DNA of 64,000 nt, from positions 3,328,716 through 3,392,715 of the forward strand of contig CP053163.1 in the NCBI GenBank assembly GCA_014607495.2. Reading direction: 5' to 3'. Positions 1-12,083 of this stretch are shown one piece after another. Each line of letters begins with the position of its first letter. The stretch's first letter is position 1. This DNA comes from Carposina sasakii. Lineage: Eukaryota; Arthropoda; Insecta; Lepidoptera; Carposinidae. Position numbers and translations under genes: made by a program. The notes under the pieces were generated by a model. It had not been told where the DNA came from. It made no database searches and saw nothing but the letters and a program-made list of their open reading frames with translations.

Positions 1-1497
1 GTCACACACACCCTGTATACGTATGTACCTATATACATATACAAAATTATTTTTATAAGAATGCTTAGAAAGAACTACATAATCTTTTAATACTTATTGT
101 GCGACAAAAAATAAAATTCTTTGAAACTAGTAGGTATTTAAAATACAATAGTTTTCTTTTCTGACGTGACATGATGTGTGATGTTGTTCAATTTTATAGA
201 GGTAAAGTACCAAAATATATTGTATACCTATTATATATGTGTAGACTTTATACACCCACGCTAATAACCTTTACAAGAGGATTTTCAAAAAAGGTTCCAA
301 TACAAGTTGAAATACAAGGTAAAAAAGGAATTACCAGAAACCAGTGTGTTACTGAAAACGGCCGTCCGTTTACGTATGGATGTAATTATACTATACCCAG
401 CTTACCTGGCTCTAGTTGATCCGGGCAATTTCCTTTAGGGCAATCCTAAATGGTAGGTACCAATTATTCCTGACCAAACCTAAGTAGGTACTTTCAATAT
501 AATTTCAATCGATTGGTAAATCTGATAAACGAATTTGGAAACCTCGATAAATCATGTTATAAATATTCACACACTTCACAACACATTGACCTAGTCCCAC
601 ATTAAGATCCCTGTTATGTTTATTATGATCAAATTAAACAAGTCCAATTCTCTTATACAAGTAGGTACATTATCTAACATAGGTCAATAACGAGTAAACG
701 CTATGGGCCAATAAGCAAGAGTAAACGATTACTTACATAATTCAGAAATCCGTTGTAGGAATCGTTTGTGAACGGGAAAAGGCCGGCAAATGGCAATGAA
801 AGTCTTAACCCTCACCAAGGCTTTATTGAGGATTTGAAAAACGTGAGGAAGGGCCAAGGTTTTTCCAAGGATGGTTATGGAAAATATTCTACAATATACT
901 AACTGTTACCCGCGATTTTCTCTGTAGGTAGCAAATACCTTATAATTAACGGCAAACATGTTAACGTTTTAACACGAATCAAGGTCGGTGATTGGTCGAA
1001 AGTTATGTGTAAGTAGGTCAGTCAATCACGACTTAATTACACACAATGAAGAATTGATGTTTTGCACATTTGCATAGTATAATAATAGCAGTAACTCGCC
1101 TTTGATTTTTTTTCTTTTGTACATACACCTCATTAATTACTTTGTAGGTTCTGTCTGTTAATCTGTGTATAGTTTATAAATTTGAACTTCGTGGCGAAAG
1201 GACTAAAACGACCTCTAAATACCTCGTGTAAAAATAAATAAGTACAGCAATTTCAATTTCTTTGTGTAATGGCAATATCACATACTTACTCTAGAGATAG
1301 ACATCAAAGAGCTAACCGGTTAGTAAAATTTTGTTATGTACTTAATACCTTAGATGTCAGGTTAGAGCACTCTGATATCCATTGTACCTATCAGATACCT
1401 AGATAGCAATTACATTAATATTTGCGCACCTACTAACTGATCATTAACGGCTGCACCCCCCTACACATACTCGTAGCTGTTTATGTATAGGTAAACA
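1..1497. other. intergenic, no gene seen
   Basis: AT-rich host DNA. An 82-codon open frame at 171-419 has no recognisable domain, no splice context I trust and no family resemblance, so I do not call it. Short GTAGGTA-type words typical of lepidopteran non-coding DNA are frequent. Confidence 0.6.
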
Positions 1498-1761
1498 TAC
1501 AGGATGTAACAAAAAGGGTATGTTAAGCGAAAAGCTATGTAAATAGCCCACTATAGAGAACCTATCCACAAAATTTGAGATCCGAAATCACATGTTTATT
1601 TTTCCCGATTGTATGGAGAATTTTTAAATATCTCAGGAATTTTCATACAATCTTGAAAAATAAACATGTGATTTCGAGTCTCAAATTTTGGGAATAGGTT
1701 CTCTTTAGTGGGCTATTTATACAGCTTTTCGCTTAACATACCCTTTCTGTTACACCCTGTA
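1498..1761. repeat. foldback (palindromic) element, copy B1
   Basis: The two ends are long inverted copies of each other: the left begins TACAGGATGTAACAAAAAGG and the right is its near-perfect complement ending CACCCTGTA, with the arms pairing through most of the ~264 bp. Related copies lie at 25381-25644 and 42580-42809. It has no ORF. It is probably a non-autonomous DNA transposon (MITE or foldback type). Confidence 0.8.
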
Positions 1762-2620
1762 TAATAATGTTTGCGCCGCCAGTAAATTCGCAACCATTCA
1801 GACGCCACCTTATAGCGTTTAAAAAGGTGAACGTATTAGCACAATGCTTGGAAACTGTCGACTCATGAGCCGCATTATGCAGGAAAACTAAAACGTGTAT
1901 AGCCTATATATGTACCTGTAGATATATGGCAAGTTCCGGCGGAACTAAGGGTGTATTAGCATATCGCGTGTGCTGACAACCTTGAAGACTGGAGGGTGGC
2001 CGAATTACGCAGTCACGGGCAATGTCAAGAACCTAATCTTGGTTTGAGGGAACTTTGTTTAAAATGTTTGTACCTATACCTAGTACACTGTAGTTGTTCA
2101 AGCTCATAAGAGACTTGGCAAGATTTTTTTTATGAATGACCAAAGTCCTATTCCACTAATATTATAAATATAAATGTAGTCGTTTGGACGTTGTTTTATG
2201 ACACGTAGCTATAGATACATCAGAATAAGATGTAATAAGCTATACTAATCCGGGCATCCGTTAGTGAATTATAAAAATGATCATAGTTCATATCTCGTAT
2301 CATTTAACATTTCCAATTTATCATTAATTGGATCTCCGTTACACGCTGATCAAAAAGAAACATGATATGATCAAAACCTAGCCCCTCTTATGGAATATTA
2401 TGACTACTGCTTTCACTTTTCAAAGTCAAGTCAAAGATAAAACATCTGCCAAACACGGGTCAAGGGATCTCAAGGCTTTCAATGCAATAAAGCCTTATAG
2501 TCGATACAAAACTACCCCAAGACATGAACCACCCTTCACACTGCCCTTGCGGAGTTTGCGATTGCGGCCTATAAAGCAAGGTTCACCTGAACACTGAAAA
2601 TAGATGAGGAATCCTCTAAT
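1762..2620. other. intergenic, no gene seen
   Basis: No domain-bearing ORF. The 65-codon frame at 2400-2597 is not supported by any motif. Confidence 0.5.
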
Positions 2621-2852
2621 TGGTAATACTACAGCTGCTTCTCGTCCCGGGCATACTCTACAAGTCAGTAGAGGGACAAGAGGGTCTTAGGTGTTTTGTA
2701 GGCGATGGGCTGACCACCTGTCATTACTAACCGAACTTGTACATCTCAACTATACCCTCAAAATTGGTCAGAAGTTGCACTATGTGGTTCTATCGGCCCT
2801 CGGTGCTCTGCCTACCCCGTAAAGGATAAATACGTGATTATATGTATGTATG
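2621..2852 (-). repeat. interspersed repeat D, ending in a TATG/GTAT microsatellite
   Basis: This block, containing GGCCCTCGGTGCTCTGCC and CCCCGTAAAGGATAA, recurs in inverse orientation at 40013-40228 and in part at 46181-46268 and 49655-49735. In several copies it runs into (TATG)n. It is non-coding and its class is uncertain; a retroposon 3' region is possible. Confidence 0.65.
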
Positions 2853-4131
2853 TAAGTAGGTACTTCAGCTTAGTAATGTCAATATCTGCAGATATGTTAA
2901 TGATTTTATCAAATTCATTCATCAATGCAATAATAAAATATGTGTGGTTGCAGTAGTACCTAATACACAATCAGTGTATTAAAATATACATTATTTACAA
3001 TCCTATGTATGATACAGGTTCTCCAAGTGTAGGATTCGCAGTAAATACAAAATATTGTTGATGGTACATATGTATTTTTGGAAATAAACACATTTTGTAC
3101 TTACTTTACACAAGGTTTCACAAAGTGTTTCACAAGGATTTTTGTAAACACGCAGACACAAATTATTAGATGTCATGCATCATTAATTTCTAGCGTGTCC
3201 ATAAAATTTAGATTAAAAATATGGAAAAGTAGATGTAACTACCCTCTTACTTAACCCAATTTAATCCTAAGTCCCTGAATTCACAAATCCAGCTATGTGC
3301 TTAGGACGGAACCAATATTTGAGTTCTACTAGAAGCTTCCAAGCTTGTTTATTTGAAGGCTAACGTCCTATACCTACAGGCGTGATAAAGGTACATACAA
3401 TAAAATATAGTAGATACTTATAAAAAAGTTTGTTATTACATATATTAAATTAAATGTAATGAATAAGAGAAAACACAAGTAGAGTCATCTACAAGTAATA
3501 TAACAATCTGTTAATTTATCTATGTTTCTACATCACTAAACTTTGGTTGCAAAACTAATTTTAAACTGATCTAATTTACTAAGCGAAAATGCTAAAATCT
3601 ACATTATCTATCTTCAGGTTCCATAGTAATCAAATTTCCGATTTTATTTGTAAAAAGCGAAATCATACATTTTACTTGCGACATTTTATCGAGAGTTAAC
3701 TCCGATGGTACTGGAAATGTGGCTAAGTACCCTAGACACCAACTAATAAAAAATAGCACCACAAACAAAGCAAAAAGTAAAATACCCTGTTGTGTAACCA
3801 AGCAGGCGTAGGACATTAGCTAGTGGGGGCGACGATACCCCTGGGAAGTAATTTCCTGCCGAATCGCGAAGGTTGCGATCAACAGACATGTGTTCGGCAT
3901 TCATTACTGTAGCAAATTGATGATTTGTGGAGTAGACGGGCTTTTAGGTTTATTGTATTGTTGTATTAAGGTTATTTGTATTTTTTCTTAATGTTGCTTA
4001 GTTAAGCTGCCATTCTTTTCTTTCTTTAACAAGCATCCCAACTACCTCTCTCTACTTATTCTTTGTTACCTCTTCACGTTTCTTACCTCATTTGCATAGG
4101 TACATATAGTTGGTAGTACGGAGAAAAACAT
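2853..4131. other. intergenic, no gene called
   Basis: The only curious ORF is a 70-codon minus-strand frame (3816 to 3604) with one hydrophobic stretch near residues 12-32. Nothing confirms it as a gene: there is no recognised family and no clear exon border. Confidence 0.45.
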
Positions 4132-4165
4132 AGCCCACGCGGACGAAGTCGCGGGTAACAGCTAG
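4132..4165 (+). mobile_element. Helitron-like 3' terminus
   Basis: GC-rich end CCCACGCGGACGAAGTCGCG followed by GCTAG. The same end, with a GCGGACG/CGTCCGC-type stem and CTAG, recurs many times in this window. The 5' end of this copy was not located. Confidence 0.55.
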
Positions 4166-6507
4166 TAAGAAAATAAAACAGCTAAGAGAAAAAATGTCTA
4201 TATACAGAATCGAGAATAGCGTGTTTAAATCTCGTCACGTCCGGCCTATACCTACTACCATTTATTTTCACCACCGTTTTGCCAATCCTTATTACTCGTA
4301 CTTATAGCAATTGGCTATTTGACAACAATATTCTACCTAACGGAACAGCAAATTACTAGTACTATACTATACTGGATAGCCGCATATTATTTCAATTAAA
4401 TTTCAAAATTTTGCATGACCTAAATTTTGGTTCTTCGATTTGGGAATGAACCTCTCATTGCATTTGGTCATAAATGTCTTCAGAACATATTACCGAAGCT
4501 GTTATGACTCCAGCATCGTACACTGGACTGATCAAAATGATTATAAAAATAACATTCTCGGAGTCAATGAACGCTCTCACAAGGAAATTAAAAGCAATCC
4601 CACTATAATTGGACTTGTTAATGTTGTCAGATGCAGTTGACGGCAGTGGTTCAGAGAAATAAGTAATTATTATCGCCTGAATTAGATGGTGCAAAGATTT
4701 TAAATTATGTGAGTACCTAAGAAAATCATTATCTCTATCTTGAAAAGAAGATTGACAAAAATTTTCAATAAAGGTAATTAATACTATAATAGTTTAATAG
4801 TAATAGTATCGAAATATGGAAATGATTGAAAGCAACTCTGCCCTTTTATATCAGAAAATTTTCTGGGGTAAACAGCCCAAAATAGAGCATAAAATATTGC
4901 GAACTCATGTTTAAGAATTCTACTTTCGTATTTATCGTAAACTCGTCCTAGGTATCCTATCCTACCCATCAAAGCCAGGGATACGCTTGGCGAGTAAAAT
5001 ACTACGACCCTGAATCAATCTGAAAGTACTGACATCAATTTATAATTCAATATACTGCAATTCACCGCATTTTGGTCTAGAACCTGTCAAAGAAAACCGC
5101 CAACCGAGATGAAATGAAAAAGAAATTGTGTCAGTAAAGAAACATTTTTTGTATTATTAAATAAAATGGTAAAAAAAAGTAATCAAAAAGATACATATAA
5201 TTACAACAAATTATGTTTATAATAATTGCTTAAATAGTGGCATCGACGTTCATTGTCACAACACTCCCATCAGCGGTAGGATTCATCACGTGACTTGATG
5301 AATGCGCCTATCGAAGCAAACGAAACGATGATGAACCTCTACGGGGAGGATCGATACTTTCGATATATCGATACTATTACTTTATCAAAGACCCCTGCTG
5401 TAAAGAATGGTATGATTATTATATTTTGATGTGCCTGGCCTATTGAAACGAAGCACTGAATCAGCTAAGAGAAGATGAAAGCAACCACGAGTAAGCGATA
5501 CCCTCAGTAACTCGTTAAAAACTAACAAGTGGCATAAGTTTCTGCCGTCAGAATGATGTAATCCTATCTCATTCTATCTCAGATTCATATAAATTGGCGT
5601 AGTCTACTCAAGTTCGACTGAGGCTGAGATAAACTATCCAAAGTTTTGTAAAGAGATACAATTTTGATAGTCCTCACTATTTAATGAGATTGCAAACAAA
5701 GTTGCTTTATTCGAGGTTTTATTCCAGGAGACTTGTTGTAAGATTTGTGGAAATGGCTTGTATCAAATAGATGCCAGGATTTATTGCTAAAATTAAAATT
5801 ATAAAAATGATTACGAATGAGTGGTCTCGGGATATATAAAGAAAATCTGTCATCCACAATGCGAAACACAGGATCAAAGGTGAAGATAACTTTTGTTTTT
5901 CACAGTTCACTAATAATAGTGTACAATTTTGATCACGAAGTGATTTACATAGCAAACGAACTGCAAGGCAAGGTTGGAACATTTTTTCACTTGTTATAAT
6001 TAGTTTTTTATATTAATTTAAATACTTAAGTTTTCTATGCCTTATTGGCAAATTTCTGAGCGCCTCTGCTGATCCGGGCTTACAAGAGTTGCAGTGGCGA
6101 GAATGCGTGATAGGCCAATCCGGGTTTGGTATATTTTCCAAAAAATGTATTCTACACCCCAATCTACGCGAACGGAATCGCAGAACATTTACTGTGTTGC
6201 TATTTCGAAATACCCAATTTGATATAAATCCCTCAAGTGTTATGGCGTCGTAGTCGTGATAAGAGCACGTTTCCTTTCTATCAAGAGACATCTAATTGAA
6301 ATTCTTTCTACTGGCGACATCAAAAGGGGTAATAGCATCAAGTTTTATAGCTTCGGGGACATAACGTTATCGTAAATCGAAATCAGATTTATGTAGGGCA
6401 AGTGTGAATGAGTTATTATTGGATGAACATAATAATTGAGATAGGTATAATTTTGGGAAAATGTGTAATGTGGTTAACCTGTATAAATTAATGAAATCTA
6501 TACTATA
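4166..6507. other. intergenic, no gene called
   Basis: Host sequence without a recognisable gene. A 92-codon minus-strand ORF (6291 to 6013) has fairly even codon use but matches nothing I know. Near 5275-5310 lies a palindrome-rich word centred on TCACGTGA that is shared with 59270-59310. Confidence 0.45.
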
Positions 6508-6724
6508 TCTATACTATACTAATATTATAAAGCTGAAGAGTTTGTTTGTTTGTTTGTTTGTTTGAACGCGCTAATCTCAGGAACTACTGGTCTGATTTGA
6601 AAAATTCTTTCAGTGTAAGATAGCCCGTTTATCGAGGAAGTCTATAGGGTATATAGCAATCCGCCCCGGCTTCGCACGGGTGCAATGCCCCCTTTCGCGG
6701 ACGAAGTCGTGGGCGACCGCTATA
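6508..6724 (+). mobile_element. short Helitron-like non-autonomous element
   Basis: It begins TCTATACTATACTAATATTA, contains a (GTTT)n run and the phrase CGCTAATCTCAGGAACTAC, and ends with GCGGACGAAGTCGTGGGCGA, a decayed form of the usual hairpin end. It resembles the lepidopteran Lep1-type Helitrons known from the literature. The CTRR terminus is degraded. Confidence 0.6.
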
Positions 6725-6809
6725 AATAAATATTCACTTTGCAAGACTTTAACTAGTCCCACGTTAAGATCCTACCAGTCATTGTATCGTGGGCATTCGT
6801 GGGTAGGTA

Positions 6810-7088
6810 CTAAAAACTATACAGTAGGTAGGCAGAGATCACGGATCTCCATTTGCTACGATCCTGACACACATATTTCGCTTCATCTACTTTCATGATA
6901 TTCTTCATGCACGCTCGTCGGTTTAGGGTACTCTTGACCTGACCTTTCTTTAGAATTTCTCCAATTTGATCGGTGAAAGTCCGGCGAGATCTTCCCCTTC
7001 CAACTCTTCCATCCACTCTTCCGTTGTACACTTTCTTTGTCAGTCTACTTTCACTCATCCTCTCCACATGCCCAAACCACCTCAACAT
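6810..7088 (-). pseudogene. C-terminal fragment of RTE-like non-LTR reverse transcriptase
   Basis: About 92 codons open with MLRWFGHVERM, continue with GRVGRGRSRR and a WRSVI block. This is the signature of the C-terminal tail of insect endonuclease/reverse-transcriptase polyproteins of the RTE type. Upstream, a ~390-bp repeat begins at 7101, so the rest of the polyprotein (endonuclease and polymerase core) is missing. It is a dead relic. The domain lies after the polymerase palm, so no catalytic residues are expected here. Confidence is high for the family and lower for the exact clade. Confidence 0.8.
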
Positions 7089-7100
7089 ACCTATAGGTAA

Positions 7101-7490
7101 TACAGGGTGATTTTTGGTCGTCAACGTTTCCGAAAACTACGGAATCTCCTCATCATCACGATCATTTTTCTCCATGGAAGCATACCTGGGAAGTGTCTGG
7201 TTTCCAAAATATTAGGGTCCAAAGTTGAGTAAATAGACTGCGTTTTTCTGCATAAATGCACATAGACGCGCGTAGCAGGATTTTTTCACGAAAAATAATT
7301 AATATCTGTCTATAAAAAAACTAACATAAACACTAGACACTATAAATTTCGCACGATCAAGGAATTTAATTTTTTTTTTTCAACAAAAAAATTTTTTTTT
7401 TCCCAGCATTTTTTTTGGCATAAACTTACTTTATTTCATGTATAGAATACGTACCCGTCGTTAAAGGTGGCCACAAAAAAACATCCTGTA
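7101..7490 (+). repeat. ~390-bp interspersed repeat A, copy A1 (intact)
   Basis: Bounded by TACAGGGTGA and CATCCTGTA, with an internal poly-T/poly-A tract. Other copies are A2 (10551-11190 plus 24368-24559), A3 (25901-26148 plus 39325-39470) and A4 (55393-55780). It is non-coding with short terminal inverted repeats, so probably a MITE. It matters because A2 and A3 are the landing sites of the two Polinton copies. Confidence 0.8.
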
Positions 7491-9298
7491 AAAGTAGCAA
7501 TTAAAGTTATTAATAAAAGTAGCAATTAAACTATTAGTTAGAATAACTGTCGCTCCCTAGCAGCACGTTTTATGAACAAGTAGGAAGTACAGGGAGCTGT
7601 CTTGACATTTGTTCATAGAAAGGAGACAAATTTTAACCAGTGACTGTCCATACTGCGCTGCGTGGTCTACATTGGCGATCGCATTGATTAGGCATAGATT
7701 CATTCAAGATACCCAAAATATGGGCACAATTTACCATATTACTTACTACACACTCACTTTTCAGTTTTCCTCGATGATCCTACCGCTACTTTTATTTTGT
7801 GAACATATTGGGATATGTTTTGAGTCACTCTTATAGGTATAGTGTTTGGTTTTATAGGAAAACGGCGCTGTTATATGCATTGTAGAAATATTTCACATGT
7901 CTGCACCGTAAAGAAAGCGTGGTTTTGCGTACGCACGACCTCTAGTCTCGTCCGTCATTTTGCTTCTCGCATCTCCCATTAGTATTTCCTTCATGATTAT
8001 GACCTAGTTCCGGATATTTTCATTAGATTACGTTACATTTGGCGATAACCCTAATAGGTATTTCATGCCTCACCACGTTAAGTAAGTTAGATGACATGAA
8101 TTTATTGGTAATTTTGGAAGTAAAAACAACCAACTTTTGTATACCTAAGCCCGTTTTTATCTCCAATTTATCGCTCACCTGTGCCTGCTTATAAATATTA
8201 CGTTTAATTCTAACTAGTGTTATAAATATAGAGATGATGATGCCCATGACTTCGTTCGCGTATGTACAAAGTTCCTGTATTCCCCCCCTTCAAGTTTCGG
8301 ACCTTCAAAATCATCGGCAGTTTATAATACAGCGTTAATTTTAAAGCATAAATCTTTTAGAAACAGATATTGTATTACTTGTTTTAAAACTACCACGATG
8401 TACTAAGAGACTATCAAAAACTTAATAGTCATTTAACATGCGCGCTCCATTCTGTGACATTCGTGTTTTCGTGACACACGCAACGATATCGACCGTCCAA
8501 GACCGTACAAGTGTTACCATTAAAAGTACTGTCACGTTTACGTATCCAGCATAAACTAGACTTTAGTGTTTACAAGATAGCGACTATCAGGAATGCTATA
8601 ACGTAAATGTTGTTGATGGAACGTAGTTTGAAGCGTTAGAAGTTGTGTCAGATGGAGAAATGTTGGAAACTTTAAACTAGGTGTAGTCCTAAAGTGTGGT
8701 TAATATGAAGCGAAAGATTTGTGCTACACGTGTAAGCTTTAGTACTCGTTCAAATATGAGATCTAAATATTAGCTGATAACCATAACTTAATCCACGTGT
8801 CCACAAATAATTTATCGGTTACTACTAAATAAACTTTATGTAAAGTTACACCCCCGCTAAATACAACTGAGGGGTAAGCACTAACCTCTCGATAGTCCGT
8901 AACGTCAAACTGTCAATACCCATAGATTTTGCTAACGCATCGCTAGCTAGCGTTACGCCCCGCGTAAAAAGGTTTGTGCTTACCCCACTGTTGACATCAA
9001 ACTATCAGGAAAATTGTCTTATTCGATTTATTTTATAAAACTTATGATAGGGCTTGTTTTTTCCAATGGTTAGATGATAGCCTATCTGAAGTATGATGCT
9101 GTCTGTTTAAAACTTGATCTCAATAAAGACAGCATCAAGAAAAATATATCCTAAAGCATATTGTGCTACACGCTAAACACACATTCACAATTTATTTTAC
9201 CTCTTCAAGCGTACATAACACGAGAGCAGGAATTGACCTTATTTGCAGGAAATCAAATCTATGTATAAAAAAGGTATAAAAGGTAGATATCTAACCCG
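7491..9298. other. intergenic, no gene seen
   Basis: No supported gene. Around 8840-8995 there is a loose inverted arrangement (GGGGTAAGCACTAACC versus GGTTTGTGCTTACCCC) with GCTAACGCATCGCTAGC between the arms, perhaps a decayed MITE. Confidence 0.45.
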
Positions 9299-9412
9299 TG
9301 TGCCCAGCGTGGTGACTATGGGCAAATACCCCTCATGGCAGTCTTGAGGTGTGCCCTGGGGGAGGCCTACGTCCAGCAGTGGACTGCAATAGGCTGATGA
9401 TGATGATGAAGA
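9299..9412 (+). mobile_element. non-LTR retrotransposon 3' tail (repeat E)
   Basis: The sequence CCAGCAGTGGACTGCAATAG followed by GCTGATGATGATGATGA is a very common lepidopteran non-LTR 3' end with a GAT-rich tail. Related copies are at 51225-51345, 59480-59762 and 60412-60652, with a fragment inside each Polinton. Confidence 0.7.
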
Positions 9413-9755
9413 CTAAAAGATACACTTTAATCTAGTTAAAGTATTAGCGTTCCCAATTTAGTTTGACCCAAGTGGTACTTAATTACAGTGGTCTGCAAGA
9501 ATACTTTATCCTATTCTAGGGTTTCTCTCTTATTCTATGATTCCTTTTACTTCATGAAGACTTTGTATTATTCCTACAAAAAATCTGAATTTCTCTGCAC
9601 AGTTTACTTTATTCCCTCTATAAAATTAACAATAAATTTTATTTAACAGCTCCATTAAACTAATTAAATACACTCATATTAAACGAAGCTAGTAAGGATA
9701 TTCTTTCTTAAATAAATTATATTTGAGAGAAAATCATATCGACGGTAGCTTATAC
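9413..9755. other. intergenic, nothing seen
   Basis: AT-rich sequence with no ORF or repeat that I could place. Confidence 0.4.
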
Positions 9756-9917
9756 GCACTAATATTACAAATGCGATAGTAAGTTTGTTTGTTTGTTACC
9801 TCTTCACGCTTTACCTATATTTATTAAACGAATCTTTAAATTTCGCCCATATTTAGTTGAAAGTACCTAGGCTTCATTACATAGTCCATGCGGACGAAGC
9901 CGCGGGCAAAACCTAGT
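9756..9917 (+). mobile_element. Helitron-like non-autonomous element
   Basis: It runs from near CACTAATATTACAAATGCG through a (GTTT)n run to CCATGCGGACGAAGCCGCGG and CCTAG. Same family of ends as 6508-6724. Confidence 0.55.
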
Positions 9918-10550
9918 TAAAAATATCTAATGTAACGTCGCAATATTTTACTACGCAGTACTTTTTAAAGTACGTATTCCATGTTGTTTACTTAGATGGA
10001 AAGGAGACAAGTTAGGACTAAAGCTTGTCTGATGAGGATTTAGTAGGTAGAAACCTTTGACAGAGTTTTCGCTTTTCCTCATGCAAAAAGGTTCTCCCAT
10101 ACCCCTTAGAATCCCAATTCTCGCAATGAAGTGATATTGGGGACCTTTTACTTCCCGATAGTTTTGCGCTTTTCTTCAGGCAGATAAGATATGTTCTCCG
10201 ATACACCTTAGAGTCGCAATTCTCGGATGTCTATTTCCATCCCACCAAAAGTATACTGGACGCAATGAAGTGATGGAAACTTCGGTCATCAAATGCTACT
10301 TAAAGAAAAGTCTACTTCATCCGAGCACGCGGGGAAAGCTCGTAAAACGTCGGCTATGGTTGTAAAACAACGGCAGGTGTTTGCTGTCCGTCTGTCCGTA
10401 GTTTTTAGTATTATATATATACGAGTAGGTACATACATACTAATTCAGTAGGTAAAAGTATACTTATTTTAAATATTTTAAAGTTAAGAGTTAGTATACC
10501 TAGGTAAATCGTGCCCTTGTGTAAGTTCAAAAGTGTAGTAATGGTCCTCA
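9918..10550. other. intergenic, no gene seen
   Basis: Host DNA without a supported gene. A 62-codon minus frame at 10018-10206 has no recognisable feature. Confidence 0.4.
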
Positions 10551-10753
10551 ATAGGATGTTTTTTTGTTGTCAACGTTCCCGAAAACTACGGTATCTCCAC
10601 ATCAACACGATCATTTTTCTCCATGGAACAATACCTGGGAAGTGTCTGGTTCCCAAGATATTAAGGTCCAAACTTGAGTAAATAGGACTCGAGTTTTTCT
10701 GCATAAATGCACATAGACGCGCGTAGCAAGATTTTTTCACAAGAAATCTATAT

Positions 10754-11093
10754 CTATTCTACACATATAATAAAAATGTAACGGATCGCAGTCTGTACAT
10801 GAAAGGTATAATGAGAAAAAATATTATAGTAGACCTTTATCAACGCAATAGTACCCAAAACAATGATTTTTGAAATTTTTGTCTGTTTGTCGGTTTGTCT
10901 GTGCATTTGTGCACGCTAATCTCAAAAACGGCGGAACCGATTTCGATGCAGTTTTCACGAATATATTGTGACAGGTCTCACTTAACATATAGGCTACTTT
11001 TTATCCCGGGAAAATGTTTTTATCCCGGATATTTTGGTTTCGACATTTTGTTTTTTCTGTAGCCCACGCGGACGGAGTCGCGGGCATCCAGTA
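10754..11093 (+). mobile_element. Helitron-like element nested in repeat A2
   Basis: From CTATTCTACACATATAATAA to CGCGGACGGAGTCGCGGGCA and CCAGTAG. A close relative lies at 47143-47470 (shared ATGTAACGGATCGC start and the paired ATCCCGG words). It has no ORF. Confidence 0.6.
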
Positions 11094-11184
11094 GTAATTA
11101 ATATATATCTATGATAAAACTAGAATAAACACTGGACACTATAAATTTCGCCCGATCAAGTAAATATTGTTTTATAAATTTATT

Positions 11185-11190
11185 AATAAT
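11185..11190. repeat. target-site duplication, left of Polinton copy 1 (AATAAT)
   Basis: AATAAT immediately precedes the AGTAGTACGG terminus. The same hexamer follows the right terminus at 24371-24376, after an extra ACT. Six bp is the normal Polinton duplication length. The ACT is probably slippage of the terminal ACT run, so this assignment is less certain than for copy 2. Confidence 0.6.
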
Positions 11191-11659
11191 AGTAGTACGG
11201 TATTGGGAAAGCTACTCCACTTTTCGTGTCGCTTCGCTCACTACAAGTGGAGTAGCTTTCCCAATAACAGAGTGGAACAGGGCCCTAACCAAGGTTTTCG
11301 CTTCGCTCACTACAAGTGGAGTAGCTTTCCCAATAACAGAGTGGAACAGGGCCCTAACCAAGGTTTTCGCTTCGCTCACTACAAGCGGAGTGCTTTCCCA
11401 TTAACAGATATAAATTTTAATAAACCGAACCTATTTAAATGTGAATGCGACAATTGTACAACATCAAAATCAGTACATGAAATAAATTTAGTGGAACAGG
11501 GCCCTAACCAAGGTTTTCGCTTCGCTCACTACAAGCGGAGTGCTTTCCCATTAACAGATATAAATTTTAATAAGCCGAACCTATTTAAATCTGAATGCGA
11601 CAATTGTACAACATCAAAATCAGTACATGAAATAAATTTAGTGGAACAGGGCCCTAACC
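11191..11659 (+). repeat. left terminal inverted repeat, copy 1
   Basis: A 469-bp TIR with modular structure: a terminal hairpin, two ~69-bp short modules (each with GTGGAACAGGGCCCTAACCA and CGCTTCGCTCACTACAAG) and two ~147-bp long modules carrying an extra ~80-bp AT-rich piece. It matches the complement of 23826-24367, which has one more short module. A continuous open frame crosses it, treated here as a by-product of the repeats. Confidence 0.9.
11201..11266. repeat. terminal hairpin, left end of copy 1
   Basis: Perfect 22-bp arms (11201-11222 and 11245-11266, arm TATTGGGAAAGCTACTCCAC) enclose a 22-nt loop that can itself fold (GTGTCGC...GCTCAC). It sits 10 bp from the end of the element and resembles the folded ends of parvovirus-like genomes more than a plain transposon end. 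Confidence 0.85.
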
Positions 11660-11882
11660 AAGGTTTAGCTCAATGAGCTATCACAACTGAAAAGAATTTG
11701 GTTAGGCATGTTACATACTTACACTACCAAGGAATCGCCAGCCGGCGAGAACCAAAGTATTGTCCAATTTATTCGGTGGAACGATTGCCGTGAATCGTCG
11801 AGTCAGCTTTACGAGAATCTCCATTGTTTTCGATACAGGATTACTCATCATGGGATCTAGTCACTCTTGTATTTTTGTTCTT

Positions 11883-12083
11883 CATGTTAAGGTATCTGAT
11901 ATGGAAAAACTTAATTTGTTAAAAGTTTTAGACAAAGACAGATCCAAACAATTAGTGTTCAGAAATTAGGATCTATACGAATATCCTTTATTACCAAAAA
12001 CCCACAAAACATACGTGGTCTCTTAAAACTTCAACTCAAATCGAAAAACCTAGATATGTCATAATAGGTTTGCAAACTAACAG
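11883..12083 (+). pseudogene. inverted fragment of the major capsid protein gene
   Basis: About 200 bp encode a near copy of capsid residues 203-268 (HVKVSD, KLNLLKVLDKDRS, LVFRN), on the strand opposite to the real gene at 16768-17982. It carries a nonsense change right after LVFRN and a 1-bp insertion near 12001 that copy 2 lacks. Just after it, 12085-12138 is an inverted copy of 15990-16044. The block is thus a patch copied from the right half of the element, perhaps by template switching. It makes no functional capsid. Confidence 0.85.

Larger units (their letters stand above)
10551..11190 (+). repeat. repeat A, copy A2, left part
   Basis: Left portion of a ~390-bp repeat A, first interrupted by the Helitron-like element at 10754-11093 and then split by Polinton copy 1. 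The remainder continues at 24368 with the poly-T tract and GGCATAAACTTACTTTATTT. Confidence 0.75.

Noticed and set aside
11167..11676. 169-aa ORF across the left TIR (and mirror ORFs at 24005-24418, 26098-26634 and 38962-39312)
   Set aside because: The reading is simply the TIR modules translated in frame; its ends differ with the flanking DNA and no domain is present.
11760..11969. 69-aa plus-strand ORF
   Set aside because: Its second half is the inverted capsid-gene fragment; the first half has no support.
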